Assembly (NCBI RefSeq): GCF_002019765.1
Contig: NZ_KV917380.1
Span: 734,707 to 798,706 of the forward strand
Source: Shouchella oshimensis
GTDB taxonomy: Bacteria > Bacillota > Bacilli > Bacillales > Bacillaceae_D
Direction: 5' to 3'
DNA: 64,000 nt
Part shown: positions 40,889-49,655 of the stretch, in pieces
How positions within the stretch are numbered: position 1 is the first letter of the stretch
Layout: each line of letters opens with the position of its first letter
Position numbers and translations under genes: made by a program
The notes under the pieces: generated by a model
Told to the model about the DNA's origin: nothing
Databases searched by the model: none
Seen by the model: only the letters and a program-made list of their open reading frames with translations

Positions 40889-41488
40889 ATGAATAAGTGG
40901 TTATTTAGTGGTATCACTGCTGCACTTCTTATGGCATCTGCTTGTAATAGTGAGGGTACCCTCGAAGAAGAAACAGAACAAGACACAAGTAATGAAAACG
41001 AAACGGAGTATGAAACGGTGTTAGAGGAGGAAGAGCGAGAAGAGGGAACATTTTCGATTTATGAACGCTTTACCGATGTTACAGCCAACGCAGATGGACC
41101 AGTTGAAATGACAATAAATCAAATTGATGTTGGTATGGCTGATTTAGAAGGTTTTGTTGCAGCAACAACAGGAGATGAAACGATTGACTATGTAGAAATG
41201 ATGATAACAATAGAGAATTCTTCTGATGAGTCGATGTATGTCCCATATGGAGAAGCGAGTTTAAAAGCGAATACTGGGGAAGCGGTTGAAACAGCAAGTC
41301 TTGTATTGAGTGATGATATTGAGCCTCATTTTGAAGAGGGTGATACAAAGGAAGTTCGTTTGTTATTCCCACTCGAATCTATTCAAGGCGTAAATGAACT
41401 AACGTTAACTATGAATGGACCAAGCACCGATTTAGGTGGCGATCAACTATCGGAGGAGATCGAACTCTCTTTCAAGTTAGCAAGCTAA
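40889..41488 (+). CDS. Lipoprotein of unknown function (DUF4352-like, tentative)
   Basis: A 199-residue lipoprotein with lipobox ASAC near residue 17, then a very acidic linker (EEETEQDTSNENETEYE) and a beta-rich domain (VEMTINQIDVGMADLEGFV...MITIENSSDESMYVP...) that resembles immunoglobulin-like DUF4352/DUF5068-type extracellular domains. The ATG at 40889 lies 8 bases after TGGAGG; the frame to 40856 lacks a site. Ligand and role are unknown. It is a single-gene unit ending in a strong terminator. Confidence 0.72.
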   Translation: MNKWLFSGITAALLMASACNSEGTLEEETEQDTSNENETEYETVLEEEEREEGTFSIYERFTDVTANADGPVEMTINQIDVGMADLEGFVAATTGDETIDYVEMMITIENSSDESMYVPYGEASLKANTGEAVETASLVLSDDIEPHFEEGDTKEVRLLFPLESIQGVNELTLTMNGPSTDLGGDQLSEEIELSFKLAS

Positions 41489-41528
41489 AATAGCCTATTG
41501 ATGATGCCGTTATTTCTTTAAAAAGCCA

Positions 41529-41571
41529 AACGTTGAAGTACTCCCACCATGAGAGTACTTCAACGTTTTTT
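41529..41571. terminator. Bidirectional terminator, lipoprotein/SGNH genes
   Basis: AACGTTGAAGTACTC / GAGTACTTCAACGTT, about 15 bp, followed by TTTTT on the plus strand. The SGNH stop codon lies at its edge. Confidence 0.88.
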
Positions 41572-42214
41572 AATTGTCCCATTTATAGTCTAAATGCGTT
41601 AAAATCGTTCTCGCTATCACCATATGACCCACAGAGGAAGGATGGATACGATCTTGAGCAATTTCAATGTCGTCTAGTCCCTGCATTAACGGATCAAATG
41701 TTTGTTTTTGCAGGTCAATAAATGAGATGTTGCATGATTGGGCAACTGACTTTGTCAGCGTTCCGTAATGATCCATCATTTTTCGCATCGGGTCACCTTT
41801 TTCACTTTGAATATAAAAGGGTGACAATAGAAAAATCTTCTTAGCTGATGACTGCTGGACGAGATGGCGATAGGTTTCGATAAATTCGTCTGGGTATACA
41901 TGTTCAGAAATAGTAGAAGGTTGGTCGAATTGACGCCAAACATCATTTATACCAATCATGATAAAGAGTAAATCCGGTTTAACGGATAAAACGTCCCTCT
42001 GCCAGCGCTCTTGTAAGTCGCGAATGGTGTTGCCACCAATGCCTTTATTGGATACTTTATAATGCTTACTAGGGTATGTTGCTTGTAAAAGGGCATAAAT
42101 AAAAGAAACGTAGCCGTAACCTAATTGGTTAGAGTGATGTTCTTTTTCGCTTCGATAACACTCTGTAATCGAGTCACCAATAAAAAGAATGCGTTCGCTT
42201 TGGATAGCCGACAT
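41570..42214 (-). CDS. SGNH/GDSL-family hydrolase
   Basis: A 214-residue esterase. Block I FIGDSITE (catalytic Ser), block II NKGIGGNT (oxyanion Gly), block III MIGINDVWR (Asn) and block V DRIHPSSVGH (Asp and His) are all present. There is no signal peptide. Such enzymes remove acyl groups from sugars, lipids or xylan; the substrate is unknown. GAGGGGAACTT precedes the ATG. The gene is monocistronic. Confidence 0.9.
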   Translation of the reverse strand: MSAIQSERILFIGDSITECYRSEKEHHSNQLGYGYVSFIYALLQATYPSKHYKVSNKGIGGNTIRDLQERWQRDVLSVKPDLLFIMIGINDVWRQFDQPSTISEHVYPDEFIETYRHLVQQSSAKKIFLLSPFYIQSEKGDPMRKMMDHYGTLTKSVAQSCNISFIDLQKQTFDPLMQGLDDIEIAQDRIHPSSVGHMVIARTILTHLDYKWDN

Positions 42215-42298
42215 AAGTTCCCCTCACTTCTATTTTTTAGAATAATTTTAATAGAACGAAAGGTAAAACTCAATCATAGATCGTGAAAATAAGACTAC

Positions 42299-42796
42299 TT
42301 AAGGTGAGATCGTGACAGGTGTTCCTATTGGAATTGTTGCGGCTAGTTGTGTTACGTCCTGATTGTACATTCGAATGCAGCCGTGAGAAACCGATCGCCC
42401 AATGGAAGACGGATCGTTTGTTCCATGAATTCCGTAATGTTGTTTTGATAAAGACATCCACATCACACCGAATGGACCTCCTGGATTTGGTGCTTTATTT
42501 ACAATGACATAAGTGCCCGTGGGGGTTTGCGTGAGCATTTTACCTACTGCAATTGGATACTGTTGTACGAGTTGCCCATTGTGGTAAAGTGATAGCGTGT
42601 GCTGGTTTAAGGACACGTGTATGCTGTAAGAAATGGATTGTGGGTCTGGCAATGTAGGAATGTCGATTGTTTGCCCAATAAGAAGCTGACTAGAAGGGTG
42701 TAGTTGATTAGCTGTTAGTAACGTAGTAAGATCAATTCGAAAATCATTCGCTATCGTGTATAAAGTTTCTCCAGGTTGAACGATATGTGTATACAA
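42299..42796 (-). CDS. L,D-transpeptidase with LysM domain (YkuD type)
   Basis: A 165-residue protein: an N-terminal LysM (about 1-48, [16 protein letters not shown]...) and a YkuD catalytic domain (about 55-165) with [13 protein letters not shown] and SHGCIRM, where the histidine and cysteine are catalytic. The order and size equal B. subtilis YkuD, a spore-associated enzyme that makes 3-3 peptidoglycan cross-links and lacks a classical signal peptide. The start is TTG, about 8 bases after GAGGTGATC. The ribosome-binding site is complementary to a segment about 50 bases upstream, so translation or upstream transcription may be controlled by that stem. Confidence 0.9.
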   Translation of the reverse strand: MYTHIVQPGETLYTIANDFRIDLTTLLTANQLHPSSQLLIGQTIDIPTLPDPQSISYSIHVSLNQHTLSLYHNGQLVQQYPIAVGKMLTQTPTGTYVIVNKAPNPGGPFGVMWMSLSKQHYGIHGTNDPSSIGRSVSHGCIRMYNQDVTQLAATIPIGTPVTISP

Positions 42797-42882
42797 AAAA
42801 GATCACCTCATTGAAACGTTTTAGTCAATGTATGTTGCTTATATGGAAAAGACGACAAATTAAATGAGGTGTAGATCTTTTT
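42796..42882 (-). promoter_or_regulatory. Long inverted repeat covering L,D-transpeptidase ribosome-binding site
   Basis: On the minus strand AAAAAGATC-TAC-ACCTCATT (42882-42863) can pair with AATGAGGTGATCTTTTT (42812-42796) over 17 bp with a 3-base bulge and a loop of about 50 nt. The second arm contains the Shine-Dalgarno sequence of the L,D-transpeptidase and ends in a T-run. It can act as a terminator for the upstream metallo-beta-lactamase-fold gene, as a ribosome-binding-site lock, or both. Confidence 0.6.
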
Positions 42883-42890
42883 ATTTAGAC

Positions 42891-43706
42891 TTATGAAGAA
42901 GAAGCTTCTGTTAATATAGATGTAATAATATGCTTTGAGTCCCACTGACCGTAGGAAAAAAACGTGATGGGGTATGTTCGTGAAAATAAACGTCTTTGGA
43001 TGTCTTTAGCAGTAAGACCTTGTTTATGTAACGTTAATACTCTTTCTTGAATTTCTTGCAAATACTGTAGTTTATTAAGGAGTTGAGTTCTTCCTCTTGG
43101 CAAATAGCCAGCATGACTACAAAAAACGTCGTCAAAATCAAATTGAAGAACCTTTTTTAAAGAATCAATAATTGTTGGAATGGATTCGCTTTTCATAACG
43201 ACTTTTGTTTTTGTTTGCACGTATAAATCACCTGAAAAAAGTTGGCCTGTTGATTCATTTAAAAGTGACATATGATCATAAGAGTGACCTGGAGTAGGGA
43301 TGCTTCGCCATTTAGACGTCCTACTTTCAAAGCTTTCTGGCATAGAAATGGGATTAAAAGATAGGCGGGTACCCCAATAAAAGCGTCGGTATAGCGGGTA
43401 GGAGCCTTTTCGTCTTGCTTCTGATCCCGAGCGATCACTTAAAAAGATTGGAACACCTTTTTCTTTTTCAAACCAAGATGCGCATCCAGTATGATCCTCA
43501 TGTATATGGGTACAATACAGCCCATCGACTTTGTGTTTTTCCCAAAATGGCGTAAAGAGGGATTTAACAGAAGCGGCGGCGGCGTCAATGATAATGCCGT
43601 CTGTAGCGAAACTGATTGTGTTTAACTGTATCTGATGGAACGTTACGTTTCCTTCTGCTATATGGACATTGTTCCTAAATTGTTCGTTTATCCTTTTTTT
43701 AAACAT
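42891..43706 (-). CDS. Metallo-beta-lactamase-fold hydrolase
   Basis: A cytoplasmic MBL-fold protein of about 271 residues. The zinc motif reads CTHIHEDHTG (HxHxDH), then PTPGHSYDHM, LFSGDLYV and FCSHAGY complete the metal ligands. A C-terminal helical region follows, as in glyoxalase II-like members. The start is uncertain: the ATG at 43706 is used, but GTG and TTG codons upstream to 43748 are in frame and none has an ideal ribosome-binding site. The substrate is unknown. It lies upstream of the L,D-transpeptidase gene, separated by the long inverted repeat. Confidence 0.83.
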   Translation of the reverse strand: MFKKRINEQFRNNVHIAEGNVTFHQIQLNTISFATDGIIIDAAAASVKSLFTPFWEKHKVDGLYCTHIHEDHTGCASWFEKEKGVPIFLSDRSGSEARRKGSYPLYRRFYWGTRLSFNPISMPESFESRTSKWRSIPTPGHSYDHMSLLNESTGQLFSGDLYVQTKTKVVMKSESIPTIIDSLKKVLQFDFDDVFCSHAGYLPRGRTQLLNKLQYLQEIQERVLTLHKQGLTAKDIQRRLFSRTYPITFFSYGQWDSKHIITSILTEASSS

Positions 43707-43870
43707 GAAAAAAGACAACCCCACTTTTATAAAATCAAAAATGAACAATGATTCATTTTATAGTGGGATTATAGCCGAAATTACTCGATTTTACAAATAC
43801 ATAAAGATGAACGGAAAGAAAAAGCTACCGTAAAAAATGAAATGAGTGAAGAGGAGAGTTTTGAGCAACG

Positions 43871-44605
43871 ATGCAATTTACTTACGAAACAATTAAAAGA
43901 GATTTTAGTGATTTTTCAAGTGGCCGTGTTCTCTATAATGCGCCAGGGTCAACAGGATTTCCGATACGCTTAACAAGCGAGATTTTCCAAATAAGCCGTT
44001 CCTATCTTCAAAGGCCCTCCCAGTTAAACGTGTATGACCCTTGTTGTGGTGGCGCGCATCTTCTTACTGGTATTGGATTCTTACATGGTGGTTCTATTCA
44101 AACGTTATATGGATCAGACAGTAATGAAACGATTATTGAAACAGGACAATCAAACCTCCGTTTACTTACGTATGAAGGGTTAGCACAACGGAAAAGAAAG
44201 CTCGAAAAGGATTACTTGCTATTTAACAAGAGTGCTCATGCAGAGGCACTTAAAAGTGTTGACCGTTTAAAAAGCTATTTGGACAAAACAGGAGAAGTAA
44301 AAGGAGAGATCTTTCAATTTAATATTGCCTCCAAAGATGTACCGAAGCTTGAAGAGATTCATATCGTTATGACCGACCTCCCTTATGGTGAGCTCGTTAG
44401 CTGGGATACAAATGTCCTCTCACCTGTAAAGCAGATGCTTCAAAATGTTTATAGTGTCTTAGCTCATGATGGCGTTGTGGCAGTTGTAAGCGACAAATTC
44501 ACCTTGATTGAACACCCTTTATTTCGTCGTCTTAAAGTCCTGAAACATGGTAAGCGAAAGGTCACCCTTCTTCAAGCGATTGACCATGAAGGAGTTCAAA
44601 ATTAA
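43871..44605 (+). CDS. AviRa-like rRNA methyltransferase
   Basis: A 244-residue class I methyltransferase. The N-terminus (FSSGRVLYNAPGSTGFPIRLTSEIFQ) and motif I YDPCCGGAHLLTGIGFLHG, together with TDLPYGELVSW near the catalytic pocket, resemble AviRa, the avilamycin-resistance 23S rRNA guanine methyltransferase of Streptomyces. In Bacillaceae such homologues are chromosomal and their target is not established. The family assignment is by motif recognition. A GAGGAGAG lies rather far (about 13 bases) from the ATG. A strong terminator follows. Confidence 0.65.
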   Translation: MQFTYETIKRDFSDFSSGRVLYNAPGSTGFPIRLTSEIFQISRSYLQRPSQLNVYDPCCGGAHLLTGIGFLHGGSIQTLYGSDSNETIIETGQSNLRLLTYEGLAQRKRKLEKDYLLFNKSAHAEALKSVDRLKSYLDKTGEVKGEIFQFNIASKDVPKLEEIHIVMTDLPYGELVSWDTNVLSPVKQMLQNVYSVLAHDGVVAVVSDKFTLIEHPLFRRLKVLKHGKRKVTLLQAIDHEGVQN

Positions 44606-44607
44606 AA

Positions 44608-44635
44608 GGAAGCGAAGGCGGTTCGCTTCCTTTTT
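44608..44635 (+). terminator. Terminator after AviRa-like gene
   Basis: GGAAGCGAA / TTCGCTTCC, a 9-bp stem with a 5-base loop, then TTTTT. Confidence 0.9.
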
Positions 44636-44909
44636 GAGGAGGTCCTTTAACATGAGTTTGCAAGATGGGTAGCATAGTCAAAAGCTCCAACATAACATAA
44701 AAGCGAGAAGGAATCTTTTTCAATAAAAAGAGGGGAATGATTTCAGGCTTTTCTATCATGTTAGACTTTCATCACGCTGGCAGTTTTGTTCATCCACGTG
44801 AGCAATAAGTCAAGCTCACAATAGCACTATATGTAAGGAGAAGACGCTTTGAGCAACCAAACACCTACTATTTCGAAAAATAAGACAAGCGCCTAAAACA
44901 CTGATCATT
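44636..44909. other. Intergenic, no gene seen
   Basis: About 270 bases between the AviRa-like terminator and the 3' end of a convergent gene. Short frames lack ribosome-binding sites. No repeat or clear terminator for the minus-strand gene was recognised. Confidence 0.5.
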
Positions 44910-45341
44910 TTAAGATAGAGTAGGTTTAAACTGGATAAGAGCAAAAAGTTCTTCAACATCTCGACTAAGTGTAAAGAATATAGATTGATTCTCTTCATTT
45001 ATCAACATAACAGAGCTGGGATTACCCTTGTCATACACAAAGATTGCTTGCGTAACCGCTGCATGAAACCAGTAATTCTTCACGTAATAAGGTTTGTCAA
45101 ACGTGACTTTCACTAAATACCCTGACGCGGGAAGGGGGTTAATGGCCGTTACTAGGCCGTCAATGGATTGAATCAATTGTTGAGCTGTATGCTGGGCTTG
45201 AGGGGTTCCCTCTGTTTGATAAACGACTTTTTCTTCGTCTATGGAAAAAACGTCTATCGGTGTTGCTGCCATAGCAACTGGCTGCCAAACCATATATATA
45301 CATACGATTAATAAAAGTACACTTTTTATTTGAGAATGCAT
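44910..45341 (-). CDS. Secreted protein of unknown function
   Basis: A 143-residue exported protein with a signal peptide (about 1-26, ending AMAA). The mature part is a small alpha/beta domain (TPIDVFSIDEEKVVYQTEG...YWFHAAVTQAIFVYDKG). I do not recognise a family. The ATG at 45341 lies 8 bases after GAGG; GTG at 45350 is in frame but overlaps the site. It is encoded next to a secreted LysM-CAP protein on the same strand, separated by a terminator. Confidence 0.72.
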   Translation of the reverse strand: MHSQIKSVLLLIVCIYMVWQPVAMAATPIDVFSIDEEKVVYQTEGTPQAQHTAQQLIQSIDGLVTAINPLPASGYLVKVTFDKPYYVKNYWFHAAVTQAIFVYDKGNPSSVMLINEENQSIFFTLSRDVEELFALIQFKPTLS

Positions 45342-45404
45342 CTTTACCACCTCATTGTTTACTCTTTCCTATTCTATTAAGACTATGCGTCAATGTAGCT
45401 AAAT

Positions 45405-45438
45405 AAAAAAAGCGATGTGGTTGACCACAATCGCTTTT
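45405..45438 (-). terminator. Terminator after LysM-CAP gene
   Basis: AGCGATTGTGG / CCACATCGCT with one mismatch and a 4-base loop, followed on the minus strand by TTTTTTT. Confidence 0.85.
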
Positions 45439-45440
45439 GT

Positions 45441-46067
45441 TTATCGACTAATGAACATTTGCGTCCAGTAGTGACGATAAGAACCTCCTTCTGCGTACCC
45501 CACACCAATTTCAGTATAGGTTGGAGATAGAATATTTTGTCGATGTCCCGAGCTGTTCATCCATGATTGAAACACAGCTTGCGCGGATGTTTGGCCAGCA
45601 GCGATGTTTTCCCCAGAAGCACGGTATTGAATGCCGAAATCTCGAATCATTTGATGCGGACTTCCGTATGTAGGAGATGTGTGACTGAAATAGTTCTTAT
45701 CTCGCATATCAGCTGATTTAAAACGAGCAACACGCGAAAGCTCCCAGTTTTCTTTTAAAGGTTGCAAACCATGCTTAGCGCGTTCTTCATTAACGAGACG
45801 AACGACTTCTTTTTCAATGGATTGTCCTTGTGATTGCTGACTAGGTAATTGAATCGTTTGACCTGGATGAATCACATTTGGATTGGAAAGCTGTGGATTC
45901 GCATCAATAATCTCTTGAACCCCCACTTGGTAGCGAACCGCAATTTTCCACATTGTATCACCAGATTGAACAGTGTGAGTAGACGCTGCTTTTGCTTCTG
46001 ATGAAAAACCATAGACTAAAGTGACAGACAATAAAAGGGTTGTGAAAAAAGTAAGTAATGTTTTCAT
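45441..46067 (-). CDS. Secreted LysM-CAP/SCP domain protein (YkwD/SafA-like)
   Basis: A 208-residue secreted protein: signal peptide (1-27), one LysM (about 29-75, THTVQSGDTMWKIAVRYQVG) and a CAP/SCP domain (about 85-205) with VNEERAKHGL, FSHTSPTYGSPHQMI, ASGENIAAG and WMNSSGHRQNIL. LysM binds peptidoglycan; the CAP domain function is unknown, although this domain pair is common in Bacillus spore or wall proteins such as YkwD. No strong ribosome-binding site is visible just before the ATG (TAGTAAAGCTT), so translation may be weak or the start differs. Confidence 0.88.
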   Translation of the reverse strand: MKTLLTFFTTLLLSVTLVYGFSSEAKAASTHTVQSGDTMWKIAVRYQVGVQEIIDANPQLSNPNVIHPGQTIQLPSQQSQGQSIEKEVVRLVNEERAKHGLQPLKENWELSRVARFKSADMRDKNYFSHTSPTYGSPHQMIRDFGIQYRASGENIAAGQTSAQAVFQSWMNSSGHRQNILSPTYTEIGVGYAEGGSYRHYWTQMFISR

Positions 46068-46204
46068 AAGCTTTACTATAAGGGGGGATAATAAGAAAAA
46101 AAAGAGGTGAGAGCTGGGTGATTATGAAAGAATGTGTATAAATGGAGAAGAAAGGATGTTTCGTTTCAGTTTCTTTACAATAGTGTAACATACGAATTAT
46201 AAAA

Positions 46205-46219
46205 AGACGTCTAACGTCT
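46205..46219. terminator. Short possible terminator
   Basis: AGACGT-CTA-ACGTCT with A and T runs on both flanks. It lies about 130 bases past the phosphatase gene on the minus strand. The stem is short. Confidence 0.35.
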
Positions 46220-46348
46220 GTTTTTACAAGATACTACCAGATTAAAGCTTATAGTCATAATAGTTAAATAATTATTTTCGCGCGCATGAATTAAGTTTTA
46301 CCTTTAGTGAAAAAAGCTCAGGAAATACCCAAGCTTCTTGAGAAAAAA

Positions 46349-47041
46349 CTATTCGTGTTTTTGTTGTTCAAACCATTTACATGTACCATCTGAAGATAGG
46401 CGAAGACCAAAGAGTTTCCCGCCAAACACAAGACCACCATCCATTCCGATTTTCGTAGCGCAAGGTGAGATCCAAGGTTGACTAATAGGTTCAGGATGAA
46501 GCATTTGGACTGGAGTATGTCCAAAAATAATAACTTTATTAGTAGGGTTTGTTTGAAAATGAAAGTCATCTCTTATCCAAAGAAAGTCATGTTCAGTATT
46601 TTGTTTCCAATTGGATAGGGTTGGATTAATTCCTGCATGAACAAATAAATAGTTACCCCACTCATAATAAAGGGGGAGATTTTTTAAAAAGTGAAGTGTT
46701 TGAGGGTACGCCTCTGCAACAGCACGACGTTCATCAATTTCTGTATCAGTACCTAGAAGTGAGTAGATGGTTTCTTTTCCTCCGTTACGTACGAAACGGT
46801 CTGATTGCCATTCGTTAAGCCAATCAATAAACATTAGCTCGTGATTTCCCTTTAACGCAATGGCATCATCTTTTTGAACAAGGTTTTGAATGAACTCAAG
46901 TACTTTTCGCGAGTCTTTTCCGCGATCAATATAATCACCTAAGAAAATGAGCTGCTCTTCAGTCTTGTCCCAATGCTGTAGCAATTCAATGAGTTCGTCA
47001 AAGCAACCGTGAATATCCCCCACCACAAATACATTCTTCAA
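46349..47041 (-). CDS. PPP-family metallophosphatase (PrpE-like)
   Basis: A 230-residue enzyme with GDIHG, GDYIDRG, GNHE and FGHTP, the four metal-binding motifs of PPP phosphatases and Ap4A hydrolases. Size and motif spacing resemble PrpE (YjbP) of B. subtilis, a bis(5'-nucleosyl)-tetraphosphatase/protein phosphatase with a role in germination. The likely start is TTG at 47041, 6 bases after AAAGGACGGG, giving MKNVFVVGDIHG. A frame open to an ATG at 47092 would add 17 residues not typical for the family. Confidence 0.85.
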   Translation of the reverse strand: MKNVFVVGDIHGCFDELIELLQHWDKTEEQLIFLGDYIDRGKDSRKVLEFIQNLVQKDDAIALKGNHELMFIDWLNEWQSDRFVRNGGKETIYSLLGTDTEIDERRAVAEAYPQTLHFLKNLPLYYEWGNYLFVHAGINPTLSNWKQNTEHDFLWIRDDFHFQTNPTNKVIIFGHTPVQMLHPEPISQPWISPCATKIGMDGGLVFGGKLFGLRLSSDGTCKWFEQQKHE

Positions 47042-47114
47042 ATAGAACCCGTCCTTTTTCTTTTCATTATAGCAAAAATCATTTCGAACCATGTAGTTCT
47101 AAATGGGTTGTTAG

Positions 47115-47558
47115 CTAAAACGCTTTTCTTCTGCGGACCTTTGAAATAGCTAAGTAAAGCGCAATTCCTATTGCTGCACCTAAGCTATCAATAAGTACGT
47201 CAGTAGCTTGTCCGCTTCGACCAGGTATAAACAATTGATGAACTTCATCAGAAATAGCATAAAGAAAGCAACAAAGAAAGGCTACAATGGCTCGTTTGCC
47301 CAGTCTACCTTGATCACTATGATGAAGAGCAATCATAAAAAGCGCACCAAGAATAAGATAAGCGCTAAGGTGTGCGCCTTTTCTTACCAATGTATGAATC
47401 CATTCATTTGTAGACAAATCAACTAGAGGGATGAATGCTTGGATGAATTCAAGAACTCCACCGCTCAAATGGGAAGATTCGCTTCCAGGTTGATGAGAGA
47501 GGTAGAAAATGACAGCCATCCAAACAACGACAGCACACCAGCTACTAACTTTTTTCAT
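47115..47558 (-). CDS. VanZ-like membrane protein
   Basis: A 147-residue protein with four hydrophobic segments and the VanZ hallmarks IFYLSHQPG, KGAHLSAYLILG and SDEVHQLFIPGRSGQATDVLIDSLGA. VanZ-like proteins affect teicoplanin susceptibility in enterococci; in Bacillus their role is unclear. The ATG at 47558 lies 8 bases after AAAGG, with an in-frame GTG at 47567 rejected. It precedes the phosphatase gene on the same strand by about 70 bases, so co-transcription is possible. Confidence 0.85.
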   Translation of the reverse strand: MKKVSSWCAVVVWMAVIFYLSHQPGSESSHLSGGVLEFIQAFIPLVDLSTNEWIHTLVRKGAHLSAYLILGALFMIALHHSDQGRLGKRAIVAFLCCFLYAISDEVHQLFIPGRSGQATDVLIDSLGAAIGIALYLAISKVRRRKAF

Positions 47559-47997
47559 AAAAAACACCTTTCAAGTAATTAAACGACAGGATGATAACAA
47601 ACTTTGTCGGAGAAGCTCGCTTTGTTAATCTGTTCGACGGTATTCCCCAGGAAATAAATGAGCAATTTCTCGCAATAAACAATCATTTCGCCAAAACCTG
47701 AGAAATAGCTTTTTTCTTGTTAGAGAAGCTATTGTTTGTTGGACGAGCTTAGCGTTATGCGTCTAACTAGCGTTTCTTCCGATAGGTTGAGCCGTCATGA
47801 TTTTTGCTCATAAACCTATAGTAAAGTAACTAACGTCTTCATGTAACATAAACATTACAGGTTTCTTGTAAGAACAACGTTACCTTCTTTTTCTGTATAA
47901 GGTCTGTCTAGTTCAAATCAGTTTCTTTTTTCTTTCCGTAGGAATTTAATTATTTTTCCATTTTAGATGGAAGTGGTGTTTTATTTGTTATACAAAC
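47559..47997. other. Intergenic region, no gene seen
   Basis: About 440 bases between the VanZ gene and the terminator of the MFS gene, both on the minus strand. An inverted repeat AATAGCTT / AAGCTATT occurs near 47705-47732, without a T-tract. It must carry the VanZ promoter, which I could not identify. Confidence 0.5.
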
Positions 47998-48023
47998 AAA
48001 AAAACAAATGCTTATGCATTTGT
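47998..48023 (-). terminator. Terminator of MFS exporter gene
   Basis: ACAAATGC / GCATTTGT with a 4-base loop, followed on the minus strand by TTTTTTGTTTG. The stem includes the end of the coding sequence. Confidence 0.8.
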
Positions 48024-49490
48024 CTTTTTTGTTTGAGCGGTTCTTTTAACGAGTAGGGCCAATATGACGGTCAGAATCGCTAAATAAAACCCGGTAGAAA
48101 AACTTTGTTGTGATCCATATGTTAAGGCTTCTACAACCTGACCCTCTGTCGCTTCAGCTGGTGTTGTCCCTTGGTCGTTTAAATAACTTTGCTGACCTGT
48201 CTCCATGACAGAAATAAAAAGCGCCGCACCAATAGCACCAGATACTTGCATGAGGGTGTTCATTATAGCTGTTCCATGAGGATACAGCTTCTCTGGGATT
48301 TGATTTAAGCCATTGGTTTGCGCAGGCATCATAATCATCGCTACAGCAACCATAAGAATCGCTTGCTGGACGATAACGATCCACACCGGTACACCAGGAA
48401 CCGTAAACCGATACGTAAAGACAATTGTTGCTAAAATAATTGTTCCTGGTATTAATAATGGACGCGGTCCGAATTTGTCAAACAAGCGTCCCATGATAGG
48501 TGACATTGCCCCATTTAATAATCCACCTGGAAGCATAACAAGCCCTGCAATAATTGGCGTAAATGCTAAAGCTCCTTGCATATAAATGGGCATAACGAGC
48601 ATCATCGCAAACATCGTCATCATGACCATCATCACCATAAGAAGACCAATGGTGAACATAGGGTACCGGAATACCCGTACATCTAATAACGGTGATTCAA
48701 GTTTAAGCTGTCGCAAGACAAAAATTCCTAAAGAAACAAACCCGACGATTAAAAAGGTAAATACAGCTGGGTCTGCAAAGCTCGCATCTCCTTTTCCTGC
48801 GGCACTAAAGCCGTAAACAACTCCTCCAAAACCGAGTGTCGATAGTAAAAATGAAAGAATATCTAGTTTGGGTTTTGATACTTCGGCTATGTTGGTTAAC
48901 ACCTTCATCCCAAATAAGAGAGAGCCTAATGCAATAGGAAGAATAATGAAAAATAACCAGCGCCAAGAGAGATTTTCTACGATGACACCTGATACTGTCG
49001 GGCCGATTGCCGGTGCAAACATGATCACCAAGCCAACCATACCCATTGAGGCACCACGTTTTTCGATTGGAATAACAGCTAAAATAATGTTAATAAGAAG
49101 TGGGATCATAATAGCTGTACCCACAGCTTGGGTTAAGCGCCCAATAAGTAAGAGAGGGAAGAAGGGGCTTAAACCAGCAATCAATGTTCCTGCAGAAAAC
49201 AATGTCATTGCTGTAATAAATAATTGCCTTGTTGTAAACTGCTGCATAAAATAGGCGGATATAGGAATCAGCGTCCCAATGACAAGCATATATCCTGTCA
49301 CAAGCCACTGGGCTGTACTAGATTGAATGCCAAAGTCAGCCATAATAGCATTTAATGCGACGTTAAGTATCGTCTCACTTAAAATGGCAACGAATGCACC
49401 TGAAAGAAGAACAGCAATAATAGGTATTGGGTTGATAGCTTGCTTGTTTGATTCATTTGCTGTACCAGAACCCTCAGTAACGCTTGCCAT
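48012..49490 (-). CDS. DHA2-family MFS drug exporter (EmrB/QacA type)
   Basis: A 492-residue transporter with about 14 hydrophobic segments, the size of EmrB/LmrB-type pumps. Segments LNVALNAIMADFGIQSSTAQWLVTGYML (helix 1 and loop, motif D1) and FAPAIGPTVSGVIVE (motif C of exporters) are clear. It should extrude drugs or antibiotics with protons. TAAGGGGG precedes the ATG. It is divergent from a TetR-type gene, the usual arrangement for a repressed pump. Confidence 0.9.
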   Translation of the reverse strand: MASVTEGSGTANESNKQAINPIPIIAVLLSGAFVAILSETILNVALNAIMADFGIQSSTAQWLVTGYMLVIGTLIPISAYFMQQFTTRQLFITAMTLFSAGTLIAGLSPFFPLLLIGRLTQAVGTAIMIPLLINIILAVIPIEKRGASMGMVGLVIMFAPAIGPTVSGVIVENLSWRWLFFIILPIALGSLLFGMKVLTNIAEVSKPKLDILSFLLSTLGFGGVVYGFSAAGKGDASFADPAVFTFLIVGFVSLGIFVLRQLKLESPLLDVRVFRYPMFTIGLLMVMMVMMTMFAMMLVMPIYMQGALAFTPIIAGLVMLPGGLLNGAMSPIMGRLFDKFGPRPLLIPGTIILATIVFTYRFTVPGVPVWIVIVQQAILMVAVAMIMMPAQTNGLNQIPEKLYPHGTAIMNTLMQVSGAIGAALFISVMETGQQSYLNDQGTTPAEATEGQVVEALTYGSQQSFSTGFYLAILTVILALLVKRTAQTKKTNA

Positions 49491-49556
49491 AATGATACCC
49501 CCTTAATGAAATAAATAGTTGAACCCTTTTGTTCAGCTAAATTAGCTTATCATCAA

Positions 49557-49590
49557 CAATTACGAAACGCAACAGTTTCATAAATAATTG
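49557..49590. promoter_or_regulatory. Candidate TetR operator between pump and regulator
   Basis: GAAAC (49564-49568) and GTTTC (49575-49579), flanked by CAATT and AATTG, lie in the divergent promoter region. Outer and inner repeats are off-centre by two bases, so the exact operator is uncertain. Confidence 0.35.
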
Positions 49591-49655
49591 TCATGGGAAT
49601 TTTTGAATGCTACACTAAGAAACAGAAGAGGCTAGAAAGGGAGGGGAGCGAGAAC

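Noticed and set aside
48154-49308. Several long ORFs opposite or within the MFS exporter gene
   Set aside because: They are shadows of a hydrophobic-codon-rich gene and lack ribosome-binding sites or family resemblance.
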